The notes beneath the pieces were generated by a model. The model was not told where the DNA came from, made no database searches, and worked only from the letters and a program-made list of their open reading frames with translations. A stretch of DNA of 64,000 nucleotides from Massilia norwichensis (GTDB lineage: Bacteria > Pseudomonadota > Gammaproteobacteria > Burkholderiales > Burkholderiaceae_D): NCBI RefSeq assembly GCF_024753245.1, contig NZ_JANUGX010000010.1, positions 106,834 to 170,833 of the forward strand. Reading direction: 5' to 3'. The position numbers and the translations under genes were made by a program. Positions 1 to 9,233 of the stretch are shown here, one piece after another; the first letter of the stretch is position 1, and each line of letters starts with the position of its first letter.

Positions 1-1355
1 AGGCCCTTGTCGTTTTTCAGCAGCACGGCCGAGCGCACGGCGGCTTCGCGCGCCAGCGCGATCGCATCCGGCGTGGCGGTGCGGGCGTCGGCCTGGGCGG
101 CATCGGCGTAGGGATTCTCGAACAGGCCGGCCAGGAATTTCAGCTTGAGGATGCGGCGCACGGAGACGTCGATCTCCTTTACCGAGATCTTGCCTTCGCG
201 GACCAGCGCCGCCAGCGTCACATAACCCTTCGGGTCGGGCGTCTCGATGTCGACGCCGGCCTTGATCGCCCGCAGCGCCGCTTCCTTGGGCGTGGCCGCC
301 AGGTGGTGGCGGGTGATCAGCTCGTCGACCGCCATGTAGTCCGACACGGTCACGCCCTGGAAGCCCCACTCGCGGCGCAACACGTCGGTCAGCAGCCAGC
401 GGTTGGCGTGCGACGGCAGGCCGTCGATCTCGTTATACGAGGGCATCACCGCCGCGATCTTGGTCTCGCGGATGAGCTTCTCGAAGGGCGGGAAGAAGTC
501 TTCGCGCAGGGCGCGCTCGCCGACGTTGGCCGGGCCGATATTGGTGCCGCTTTCGGGCTGGCCGTGGCCGGTCATGTGCTTCAGGGTGGCGTAGACCTTG
601 TCCTGCGCCAGCGGCAGCGTGTCGCCGGAGAAGCCGATCACGGCCGCCTTGCCCATCGCGCCGCACAAGTGCGGGTCTTCGCCATAGGTTTCTTCGATGC
701 GGCCCCAGCGCGGTTCGCGCGCCACGTCCACCACCGGCGCCAGCGCCAGGTTGGCACCGCGGGCACGCATCTCGCGCGCGGCCACGCTGAACACGCGGGT
801 GGCCAGCGCCGGGTCGAAGCTGGATGCCAGGCCGATCGCCTGCGGGAAGCTGGTCGCTTCGCGCGCCACGTAGCCGTGCAGCGCCTCTTCGTGCATCAGC
901 ACCGGGATGCCGAGGCGGGTGCGCTCCATCGCCCACTTTTGCACCGCATTGACGTATTCCGCGGTCTCGCGCGGGCCGCGGTGCGCCGTTTCGCCGGCGT
1001 CCCCCGCCGCGCTGGCCGCGCCCAGCTGGCGGTCCGACGGACGCGCGAACATGCCCATCCCGTGCGGATAGGTGCTGGCCGCCTTCTCGGGCGAGAAGCT
1101 GGTGTCGGCATTCTGGATGCCGGCCTTCAGCTGCCACACGCACTGCATCTGCGCGATCTTTTCATCGAGCGTCATGCGGCCGAGCAGATCCTCGACCCGT
1201 GCGTCGACCGGCGCACCGGCCTGCTTGTAGAGCGGCGTGCCGGCCTTGTTCGCGGCGGTTGCCGCCGCTGTCGCTATCGAAGGCAAGGCGCCCAGACTTG
1301 CCACGCCGGCCATGCCGCCCACCGATGCCAAAAACTCCCTGCGTTTGATCACCAT
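1..1355 (-). CDS. GH3 family glycoside hydrolase, secreted (C-terminus beyond window)
   Basis: Partial: 451 codons are visible and the C-terminal domain runs off the window edge. The start is the ATG at 1355, preceded by GGAGA. The N-terminus carries a Tat-like signal (KRREFLASVGG followed by an Ala-rich hydrophobic stretch), so export is expected. The GH3 N-domain is clear: RLGIPVLMHEEALHG, then PSYNEIDGLPSHANRW, then GVTVSDY, in which Asp339 should be the catalytic nucleophile. The visible part ends at LLKNDKG, the usual beginning of the GH3 C-terminal sandwich domain. The likely role is releasing glucose or xylose from oligosaccharides (beta-glucosidase or beta-xylosidase); sequence alone does not decide. 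It has its own promoter with a LacI-type site and faces away from the LacI-type gene that follows, in the same orientation. Confidence 0.93.
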   Translation of the reverse strand, partial: MVIKRREFLASVGGMAGVASLGALPSIATAAATAANKAGTPLYKQAGAPVDARVEDLLGRMTLDEKIAQMQCVWQLKAGIQNADTSFSPEKAASTYPHGMGMFARPSDRQLGAASAAGDAGETAHRGPRETAEYVNAVQKWAMERTRLGIPVLMHEEALHGYVAREATSFPQAIGLASSFDPALATRVFSVAAREMRARGANLALAPVVDVAREPRWGRIEETYGEDPHLCGAMGKAAVIGFSGDTLPLAQDKVYATLKHMTGHGQPESGTNIGPANVGERALREDFFPPFEKLIRETKIAAVMPSYNEIDGLPSHANRWLLTDVLRREWGFQGVTVSDYMAVDELITRHHLAATPKEAALRAIKAGVDIETPDPKGYVTLAALVREGKISVKEIDVSVRRILKLKFLAGLFENPYADAAQADARTATPDAIALAREAAVRSAVLLKNDKG

Positions 1356-1419
1356 GGATCCTGTCTCCGCTGATTGTTGTTATGTCGTTCTGGCGAGGTC
1401 AAACATTCCTATAACAGAA

Positions 1420-1468
1420 ATGTTATCGCAACCATTCCAGTCTAAACGGCAAGATCGCGGCGTGTCAA
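1420..1468 (-). promoter_or_regulatory. Promoter and LacI-type operator of the GH3 gene
   Basis: On the minus strand TTGACA (1468-1463), an 18-bp spacer and TAGACT (1444-1439) form a plausible sigma70 promoter. Just downstream, over the expected start of transcription, lies ATGTTATCGCAACCAT (1420-1435, plus-strand reading), an imperfect palindrome of the ATGTTA-N4-TAACAT type. An overlapping exact inverted repeat ATAACA-N4-TGTTAT covers 1411-1426. The same operator type recurs at 2775, 2874 and 16363. The rest of the 1356-1612 gap shows nothing else. Confidence 0.6.
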
Positions 1469-1612
1469 TTAAATACTGGAGGAATGTTAAGTGGACGCGA
1501 CGGGGCACGCGAACGGCCGCGGAAATGGCTCACGCGCAGGGACTGGCGGGGATATCGGAGACGGATAAAACGCGCGGGCGCCCGAGCGGCACCCGCGGAT
1601 GGGAGAGGAAGA

Positions 1613-2749
1613 TCAGCGCGCGGCGTGGGCGCGCTTGGCGGCGCCGGCGGCGCTGGATTTGACCGCTGGCAGGCGTGCCGGCGGACGGATGCGCGGCGCG
1701 GCGTCCGACTGGCGGCGCACCAGTTCGAAGGCCATGCCGACGCGTTCGGGCTGGGCATCCTCGCCTTCGCGCTGCGCCCGCACGCGGCGCACCAGCGACT
1801 GCACGGCTTCGCGCGCCATCTCGGCAATCGGCTGGCGCACCGTGGTCAGCTCCGGCCAGATCGTGGTCGCCAGCGCCGTGTCGTCGAAGCCGGTGACGGT
1901 GAGGTCGCCCGGCACGTCGAGCCCGAGGCGGTGCGCGACCGCCACCGCGGCCGCGGCCATGTCGTCGTTGCTGGCGAAGATGGCGGTCGGCCGCTCGTCC
2001 AGCGCCAACAGGAGTTCCGCCGCATCGAGTCCGGAGCGGTAGGTGAACAGGCCCGGCACGACCAGCTCTTCGGACTTGTCGGCGCCCTTCTCCTCGATCG
2101 CGGCGCGGTAGCCTTCGAGGCGCTTGGCGCTGGCGGTCTGGTTCGGATGACCGACCACGAAACCGATGCGCTGGTGGCCGAGGGCGATCAGGTGGCGGGT
2201 CATCTCGTAGGCGGCCTTGCGGTCGTCGATGCTGACCGAGCCGACGCGCTCGTCCGGCAGGCCGCAGGCGACCACCACGGCGGGGATGCCGGCTTCTGCC
2301 ACGCAGGCGATCACGGCTTCGCTGTCGCACAGCGGCGGCGGCAGGATGATGCCGTCCAGGCCGTTGCCGATCAGGTGCCGGGTCTGCTCTTCCTCATGCT
2401 GCCCGGCCTCGCATTTTTCGACGAAGAGCTGGACGTTGTTGAGGCCGGACTGGCTGAGCAGGCCGACCAGGAATTCGCTGAGGTAGCCTGCGCTGGGATT
2501 ACTGTACAGGAAGCCGACGCGGATCGGCTTGGAGCCGGCCAGATTGCGCGCCTCCTGGTTCGGGGTGTAGTTCAGTGCGGCGACCGCTTCGGCAACCTTG
2601 CGGCGCGTGCTTTCGCGCACCAGGCCTTTGCCGTTCATGACGCGCGACACCGTCATCGGAGAGACGCCGGCCAGCTTCGCGACGTCGGCCATGGTCGGCT
2701 GGCCGCGGCGTTCCGCGTCTTCCTGGACCTCGTGTTTGGCTTTACTCAT
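1613..2749 (-). CDS. LacI/GalR-family transcriptional regulator
   Basis: 378 aa. The N-terminal LacI helix-turn-helix is at residues about 20-70 (MADVAKLAGVSPMTVSRVMN, then a YTPNQEARNLA hinge segment). A periplasmic-binding-protein-like sugar-sensing domain follows (IRVGFLYSNPSAGYLSEF through FASNDDMAAAAV and LTVTGFDD). It lies between a GH3 gene and the divergent alpha-glucuronidase, so it is probably the local repressor of hemicellulose genes. The MTVSR recognition helix resembles that of E. coli GntR, whose operator half-site is ATGTTA; matching sites lie at its own promoter and three glycosidase promoters. The inducer, perhaps a xylo- or manno-oligosaccharide, cannot be read from sequence. 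Confidence 0.93.
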   Translation of the reverse strand: MSKAKHEVQEDAERRGQPTMADVAKLAGVSPMTVSRVMNGKGLVRESTRRKVAEAVAALNYTPNQEARNLAGSKPIRVGFLYSNPSAGYLSEFLVGLLSQSGLNNVQLFVEKCEAGQHEEEQTRHLIGNGLDGIILPPPLCDSEAVIACVAEAGIPAVVVACGLPDERVGSVSIDDRKAAYEMTRHLIALGHQRIGFVVGHPNQTASAKRLEGYRAAIEEKGADKSEELVVPGLFTYRSGLDAAELLLALDERPTAIFASNDDMAAAAVAVAHRLGLDVPGDLTVTGFDDTALATTIWPELTTVRQPIAEMAREAVQSLVRRVRAQREGEDAQPERVGMAFELVRRQSDAAPRIRPPARLPAVKSSAAGAAKRAHAAR

Positions 2750-2774
2750 CTCTGACGGACCCCTATGAAGCTTG

Positions 2775-2790
2775 TTGTTTGCGCTATCTT
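2775..2790 (-). promoter_or_regulatory. LacI-type site over the lacI-type gene's own promoter
   Basis: On the minus strand this reads AAGATAGCGCAAACAA, sharing TAGCGCAA with the sites at 2874 and 16363. It overlaps a TAAGAT -10-like hexamer (plus 2786-2791) upstream of the regulator, which suggests autoregulation. By half-site comparison it is the weakest of the four sites. Confidence 0.4.
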
Positions 2791-2852
2791 AGCATAAGTC
2801 CGGAGACGAAAACCGCTTTCCCGGGGCGTCGCAAAAGCCTGGGTGTTAGAGA

Positions 2853-2864
2853 GAAATCGATTTC
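2853..2864. promoter_or_regulatory. Palindromic operator GAAATCGATTTC upstream of the alpha-glucuronidase gene
   Basis: A perfect 12-bp palindrome in the divergent 2750-2915 region. The identical palindrome overlaps the start region of the GH1 promoter at 6491-6502. The symmetric shape with a central CG is typical of LacI-family operators, but its half-site differs from the ATGTTA class, so a second regulator is likely. Confidence 0.6.
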
Positions 2865-2873
2865 AATACCACA

Positions 2874-2889
2874 AAGATTGCGCTAACAT
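2874..2889 (+). promoter_or_regulatory. LacI-type operator (ATGTTA class) upstream of the alpha-glucuronidase gene
   Basis: Reads AAGATTGCGCTAACAT, which is ATGTTAGCGCAATCTT on the other strand. The first ten bases of that match the site at 16363 exactly. It lies 10 bp after the GAAATCGATTTC palindrome and about 27 bp before the chosen start codon, so this promoter seems to be under dual control. No convincing -35/-10 pair could be fixed here. Confidence 0.5.
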
Positions 2890-2915
2890 TGAGAAAACAA
2901 TATCCGGAGACCACC

Positions 2916-5225
2916 GTGCCGCGCACGCCGCCACGTTTGCCCCTGCGTTTGCCCCTGCATTCGATGCTACGCCCGTTTGCCCTGCTTGCGCGGGCGCTGC
3001 CGGCCATCGTGCTGGGCAGCCTGGTGCTGGCCTGGCTGCCGGCGGAACAGGCCCGGGCGCAAGCACCAGTACCGGCGCCGGCGCCGGCACAGGTACAAGC
3101 ACAAGCGGCGGCGGAAGACGGCTACCAGCTCTGGCTGCGCTATAGCCCGCTCCCCGCCGGCCTGCGCGAACGCCTGCAAGCGCGGGTCGCCACCATCGTG
3201 CAGCTCGGCGCCGACAGCCCGACCCTGCGCGCCGCACGCCAGGAACTGCAGCGCGGCCTGGGCGGCCTGGCCGGACGCACGCCGGCGCCGGCGGTCGCGC
3301 CGCGCGCCGGCAGCGTGGTGCTGGCACGCGCTGCCGATCTGCCGCCCTCCCCGGCGCGCGAGGCCCAGCTGCGCAGCCTCGGCCAGGAAGGCTACCTGGT
3401 GCAGCGCACGCGCCTGCATGGCGTCGAAGTCACGCTGATCGCCGCCAACACCGACATCGGCCTGCTGTACGGCAGCTTCGCCTGGCTGCGCGCGCTGCAG
3501 GCCGGCGCTGCCGACAGCCTTGCGGCGATCAATGCGCCGGCGCTGGCCTCGCGCCCCGCGCTGCCGCGCCGCCTGCTGGACCACTGGGACAACCTCGATC
3601 GCAGCATCGAGCGCGGCTATGCCGGCCAATCGATCTGGAACTGGTGGGAGCTGCCGGACATTCTCGACCCGCGCTACACCGACTATGCCCGCGCCAACGC
3701 CTCGCTCGGCATCAATGGCGCGGTACTGAATAACGTCAACGCCAAAGCCGAGGTGCTGAGCGCGCCCTTCATCGCCAAGGCGGCGGCCCTGGCCGCTGTG
3801 CTGCGTCCCTACGGCATCCGGGTCTACCTGTCGGTACGCTGGTCGACGCCGCTCGAACTGCACGAAACCCGCAACGCCGACCCGCTCGACCCGGCAGTCG
3901 CAGCCTGGTGGCAGCGCAAGGCCGACGAGATCTACCGCGCGATTCCCGACTTCGGCGGCTTCCTGGTCAAGGCCAATTCCGAAGGCCAGCCCGGGCCGCA
4001 GGACTACGGCCGCAGCCATGCGGATGGCGCCAACATGCTGGCGCGCGCGCTGGCGCCGCACGGCGGCATCGTCATGTGGCGCGCTTTCGTCTACAGCCCA
4101 CCGGCCCGCCCCGGGCAGATGGCGGACCGTGCCGCCCAGGCCTACGAGCAGTTCAAGCGGCTGGACGGGCGCTTCGAGCGCAACGTCATCGTCCAGGTCA
4201 AGAACGGCCCGATCGACTTCCAGCCGCGCGAACCGGTGCATCCGCTGTTCGGCGCGATGCCGGACACCGCGCTGATGATGGAATTCCAGGTCACCAAGGA
4301 GTACCTGGGCTTCGCCACCCACCTCGCCTACCTCGGCCCGCTGTTCGAGGAAGCGCTGCGCTTCGATACCCGCGCCGGCGGCGTGGGCACCAGCGTGGCC
4401 GACGTGCTGGCGGGTGCCCAGGCCGGGCACGTGGGCGGCATCGCCGGGGTGGCGAATATCGGCAGCAGCCGCAACTGGACCGGCGCCGACTTCGACCAGG
4501 CCAACTGGTATGCCTTCGGCCGCCTGGCCTGGGATCCGAAGCTCGGCAGCGCCGCCATCGCAGGCGAATGGGCGGCCCAGACCTGGTCGGCGGACCCGCG
4601 CGTGCGCGATGCCGTGGTGGCGCTGATGATGCGCTCGCGCGAGGCGGTGGTCGACTACATGACCCCGCTCGGCCTGCACCACCTGATGGGCACCGGCCAC
4701 CACCACGGCCCCGCGCCCTGGGTCGACGATCTGGAACGCCCTGACTGGAATCCGACTTATTATCACCGCGCCGCCCGCGACGGCATCGGCTTCGACCGCA
4801 GCGCTTCCGGCAGCAATGCCGCCGCCCAGTACGCGCCCGAGATCGCGCGCCGCCTGCAGGACCCGGCCACCACGCCGCCGGAACTGCTGCTCTGGTTCCA
4901 CCACCTGCCCTGGGATTACCGCATGCCGTCCGGTCGCACGCTGTGGGAAGAACTGGTCGCCCACTACGACCGCGGCGTGGCCGAAGCGGCCGCCATGCAG
5001 GCGCAATGGGCCCGGATTCGCCCGCTGGTCGACCCGCGCCGCGGCGCGGACGTGGCCCAGCGCCTGGCGCGCCAGCATGCCGAAGCCCAATGGTGGCGCG
5101 ACGCCTGCGTGGCCTACTTTCAGCAAGTCTCGGGCCTGCCGCTGCCGCCGGGCGCCGTGCCGCCCGCCCATCCGCTCTCTTACTACCAGTCCCTGCGTTT
5201 CCCTTACGCGCCGGGGCACGGCTGA
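2916..5225 (+). CDS. aguA: Alpha-glucuronidase, GH67
   Basis: 769 aa from a GTG start at 2916, chosen because GGAGA sits 5 nt upstream; an in-frame TTG at 2889 lacks this. The signal peptide is roughly residues 1-50, ending near ARAQA. GH67 enzymes remove 4-O-methyl-glucuronic acid from the non-reducing end of xylo-oligosaccharides. The family core is unmistakable: NWWELPDILDPRYTDYAR, VKANSEGQPGP (Glu356, probable acid), QVKNGPIDFQPREP (Asp434) and MEFQVTKEYLG (Glu462), the last two being the usual base pair of residues. It is followed 56 bp later by a GH10 xylanase, a functional partner. A signal sequence on GH67 suggests periplasmic action, whereas many homologues are cytoplasmic. Confidence 0.95.
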   Translation: MPRTPPRLPLRLPLHSMLRPFALLARALPAIVLGSLVLAWLPAEQARAQAPVPAPAPAQVQAQAAAEDGYQLWLRYSPLPAGLRERLQARVATIVQLGADSPTLRAARQELQRGLGGLAGRTPAPAVAPRAGSVVLARAADLPPSPAREAQLRSLGQEGYLVQRTRLHGVEVTLIAANTDIGLLYGSFAWLRALQAGAADSLAAINAPALASRPALPRRLLDHWDNLDRSIERGYAGQSIWNWWELPDILDPRYTDYARANASLGINGAVLNNVNAKAEVLSAPFIAKAAALAAVLRPYGIRVYLSVRWSTPLELHETRNADPLDPAVAAWWQRKADEIYRAIPDFGGFLVKANSEGQPGPQDYGRSHADGANMLARALAPHGGIVMWRAFVYSPPARPGQMADRAAQAYEQFKRLDGRFERNVIVQVKNGPIDFQPREPVHPLFGAMPDTALMMEFQVTKEYLGFATHLAYLGPLFEEALRFDTRAGGVGTSVADVLAGAQAGHVGGIAGVANIGSSRNWTGADFDQANWYAFGRLAWDPKLGSAAIAGEWAAQTWSADPRVRDAVVALMMRSREAVVDYMTPLGLHHLMGTGHHHGPAPWVDDLERPDWNPTYYHRAARDGIGFDRSASGSNAAAQYAPEIARRLQDPATTPPELLLWFHHLPWDYRMPSGRTLWEELVAHYDRGVAEAAAMQAQWARIRPLVDPRRGADVAQRLARQHAEAQWWRDACVAYFQQVSGLPLPPGAVPPAHPLSYYQSLRFPYAPGHG

Positions 5226-5281
5226 CCATCGGCTGACCACCACCACCAAGCACCACTATATAACTGGAGACACAAGAAACC

Positions 5282-6433
5282 ATGACCACACGACGCACCC
5301 TGCTCCGCGCCCTGGCCGGCGCCACCCTGCTGCCCACCGGACTCCAGGCCTTCGCCGCCAGCACGGCCGGCGGCGCCGACGAAGCGCTGAAAGACATCGC
5401 CAAACGCAAGGGCCTGCGTTTCGGCACCGCCGTCGGCAGCGGCAAGAACCAGTTCGGCGACCCGGCCTACCGCGCCCTCGTCGAACGCGAGTGCAACATT
5501 ATCGTGGCCGAGAACGAGATGAAGTGGCAGGCGCTGGAGCCGGCGCGCGACGCCATGCGTTTCGGTCCGGCCGATGCGATGCTGGCCTGGGCCAGCGACA
5601 AGGGCATGGCGATGCGCGGCCATAACCTGTTCTGGCAGGCCGAGAAATGGCTGCCGGCGTGGATCGCGAAAGAAGATTTCGGCAGCGAGCCGCGGCGCGG
5701 CGCCGAACGCCTGATGCGCAAGCACGTGCAGACCGTGTGCGCCCATTACGGCACCCGCATCCAGAGCTGGGACGTGGTCAACGAGGCGGTCGATCCGGCG
5801 GACGGCAAGCTGCGCCAGAACGCCCTCACCCGGCCCTTCGGCGCGGCCGGTGAGATCGAGCAGATCGACCTGGCGTTCCGCCTGGCGCGCGAATACGCAC
5901 CGCATGCCCAGTTGGTCTACAACGACTACATGCGCGGCGACACCGGCAGCGCCAAGCATCGCGCCGGGGTGCTGGCCATGCTCGCCGAACTGAAGAAGCG
6001 CGGCAGCCCGGTCCAGGCCCTTGGCCTGCAGAGCCACATCGGTTCCTGGGACGAAAGCGCGGACCGCGGCAAGGAAGACCTGCTGCAGTGGCGCCGCTTC
6101 CTGGACGAAGTGACCGGCATGGGCTACGACCTCCTGATCACCGAGTTCGACGTCAACGACCGCCGCCTGCCGGCCGATATCGCCCAGCGCGACCTTGGCG
6201 TCGCCGCGGCGGCCCGCGACTACCTCGACCTGACCCTGTCCTACCCGCGCCTGCGCGACTTCCTGCTGTGGGGCATGGCCGATCACATCAGCTGGCTGCA
6301 GACCTGGGACGAGGCGCCGCGCACCGACAAACTGCCGATGCGCCCCTGCCCTTACGACGCCCAGCTGCGCGCCAAGCCGCTGCGCCAGGCCATCGCCGAC
6401 GCCATGCGCAGCATGCCGGCACGCCAGGCGTGA
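5282..6433 (+). CDS. Endo-1,4-beta-xylanase, GH10
   Basis: 383 aa. The N-terminus (TTRRTLLRALAGATLLP) looks like a Tat signal, so the enzyme is probably periplasmic or secreted. GH10 enzymes hydrolyse internal beta-1,4 bonds of xylan with retention. The (beta/alpha)8 family motifs are present: AENEMKWQALEP, GHNLFWQ, WDVVNEAVD (acid/base Glu168), LGLQSHIG and LLITEFDVND (nucleophile Glu288). There is no carbohydrate-binding module, so short or soluble substrates are likely. A good ribosome site (TGGAGACACAAGAAACC) precedes the ATG. It forms an operon with the GH67 gene upstream, matching joint breakdown of glucuronoxylan. Confidence 0.96.
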   Translation: MTTRRTLLRALAGATLLPTGLQAFAASTAGGADEALKDIAKRKGLRFGTAVGSGKNQFGDPAYRALVERECNIIVAENEMKWQALEPARDAMRFGPADAMLAWASDKGMAMRGHNLFWQAEKWLPAWIAKEDFGSEPRRGAERLMRKHVQTVCAHYGTRIQSWDVVNEAVDPADGKLRQNALTRPFGAAGEIEQIDLAFRLAREYAPHAQLVYNDYMRGDTGSAKHRAGVLAMLAELKKRGSPVQALGLQSHIGSWDESADRGKEDLLQWRRFLDEVTGMGYDLLITEFDVNDRRLPADIAQRDLGVAAAARDYLDLTLSYPRLRDFLLWGMADHISWLQTWDEAPRTDKLPMRPCPYDAQLRAKPLRQAIADAMRSMPARQA

Positions 6434-6460
6434 ACCCGGCCGCCGCTGCCAAAAAATCAT

Positions 6461-6505
6461 TTGACAGCGGCGTTGGCGCAAGCATAATATGAAATCGATT
6501 TCATA
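6461..6505 (+). promoter_or_regulatory. Promoter and 18-bp palindromic operator of the GH1-permease operon
   Basis: TTGACA (6461-6466), an 18-bp spacer and TAATAT (6485-6490) form a near-consensus sigma70 promoter. TATGAAATCGATTTCATA (6488-6505) is a perfect 18-bp palindrome overlapping the -10 and start point, so a bound protein would block RNA polymerase. Its core GAAATCGATTTC is identical to the site at 2853. Confidence 0.8.
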
Positions 6506-6527
6506 ACCGCTTGCGCCCTCTCACTCC

Positions 6528-7862
<1,335 letters not shown>

Positions 7863-7894
7863 TCCATATAAAAACAAGGACACGGAGGAGACAC

Positions 7895-9220
7895 ATGAGC
7901 ACGACGACCGCGCGCACGCGCCACCCGCTGCTGTGGGTACCCAGCGGCTACTTCACGATGGCCCTCGGCTACACCATGCTCACCAGCGTCACGGCGATCA
8001 TGTTCAAGAACCTGGGCATGGACAACGGCCGCGCCGCGGCCTATTCGAGCATGCTGATCCTGGCCTACACGATCAAGCCGCTGTTCGCCCCCATCGTCGA
8101 GATGTACCGCACCAAGAAATTCTTCGTGCTGTGCGCCCAGGTGCTGGTGGGCCTGGGCTTTGCCGGCGCGGCGCTGGCGATGGGCCTGCCGGACTACATG
8201 ACGCTGATGCTGCCGCTGTTCTGGCTGATGTCCTTCGTCGGCGCGACCCAGGACATCGCCAGCGACGGCGTCTACGTGACCTCGCTCGACACCCGCGCGC
8301 AGTCGCTGTACTGCGGCGTGCAGAGCCTGTCCTGGAACATCGGCCCGATCATCGCGTCCGGCCTGCTGGTGTATGTGAGCGGACGGCTGCACACCGGCGG
8401 CATGTCGTGGATGGAGGCCTGGCGCGTGATCTTCTTCATCGTCGGCGGCGTCACCGTCCTGATGGCGCTGTGGCATGCGCGCGTGATGCCGGAAGGCGCA
8501 CGCGCCGAAAACACGCCCACCAGCCTGCGCGGCGCCGGCGGCATCCTGTGGGATTCATTCGTCACCTTCTTCCAGAAGCGCGATGTGTGGAAGATGATCG
8601 CCTTCGCCTTCCTGTTCCGCACCAGTATCGGCCTGCTGGAGAAGATCGGCCCCTTCTTCATGGTCGACGCGGCGGCCAAGGGCGGACTCGGCATGTCGAA
8701 CGAACAGCTCGGCATCGTCTACGGCACCTACGGCCTGGCGGCGGTGCTGCTCGGCTCCCTGCTCGGCGGGATCTTCGTGGCGCGCCGCGGCCTGAAGCGC
8801 GTACTGTTCGTGCTGTGCTGCGCGGTCAACATCCCGAATCTGACCTTCCTGGCGATGGCCATCGCCCTGCCGTCCAGCATGCTGGTGATCACCGCCGGCG
8901 TGGTCATCGAAAAGTTCTTCTATGGCTTCGGCGCGGTCGGCTTCATGATCTACCTGATGCAGCAGCTCGCACCCGGCAAGTACGCCACCACCCACTATGC
9001 CTTCGGCACCGGCCTGATGGGCCTGTGCAATATGGTGACCGGCGTGGTCAGCGGCCACCTGCAGGAGATGATGGGCTACGTCAGCTATTTCGTGTTCGTG
9101 ATGGTGGCCACCATCCCGTCCTTCCTGGCGACCTGGTTCGCCCCCTTCCACCAGGCCGACGGGATGGACCCGGCGCCGGCGGCACTTCCGCCCGACGCCT
9201 CGTCCCGTCCCGTCGCCTGA
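7895..9220 (+). CDS. MFS permease, AmpG-like, probable oligosaccharide transporter
   Basis: 441 aa starting at ATG 7895, behind a strong GGAGGAG. About 12 membrane segments are visible, starting with WVPSGYFTMALGYTMLTSVTAIMF. The block QDIASDGVYVTSLD and the general layout resemble the AmpG branch of the major facilitator superfamily, which moves muropeptides or sugars by proton symport. Sitting 32 bp after the GH1 gene under the same operator, it probably imports disaccharides or short oligosaccharides released by the secreted glycosidases. It ends 13 bp from the convergent GH5-esterase gene, with no terminator visible between them. Substrate is inferred from context only. Confidence 0.87.
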   Translation: MSTTTARTRHPLLWVPSGYFTMALGYTMLTSVTAIMFKNLGMDNGRAAAYSSMLILAYTIKPLFAPIVEMYRTKKFFVLCAQVLVGLGFAGAALAMGLPDYMTLMLPLFWLMSFVGATQDIASDGVYVTSLDTRAQSLYCGVQSLSWNIGPIIASGLLVYVSGRLHTGGMSWMEAWRVIFFIVGGVTVLMALWHARVMPEGARAENTPTSLRGAGGILWDSFVTFFQKRDVWKMIAFAFLFRTSIGLLEKIGPFFMVDAAAKGGLGMSNEQLGIVYGTYGLAAVLLGSLLGGIFVARRGLKRVLFVLCCAVNIPNLTFLAMAIALPSSMLVITAGVVIEKFFYGFGAVGFMIYLMQQLAPGKYATTHYAFGTGLMGLCNMVTGVVSGHLQEMMGYVSYFVFVMVATIPSFLATWFAPFHQADGMDPAPAALPPDASSRPVA

Positions 9221-9233
9221 ACCGGCGTTCTCC

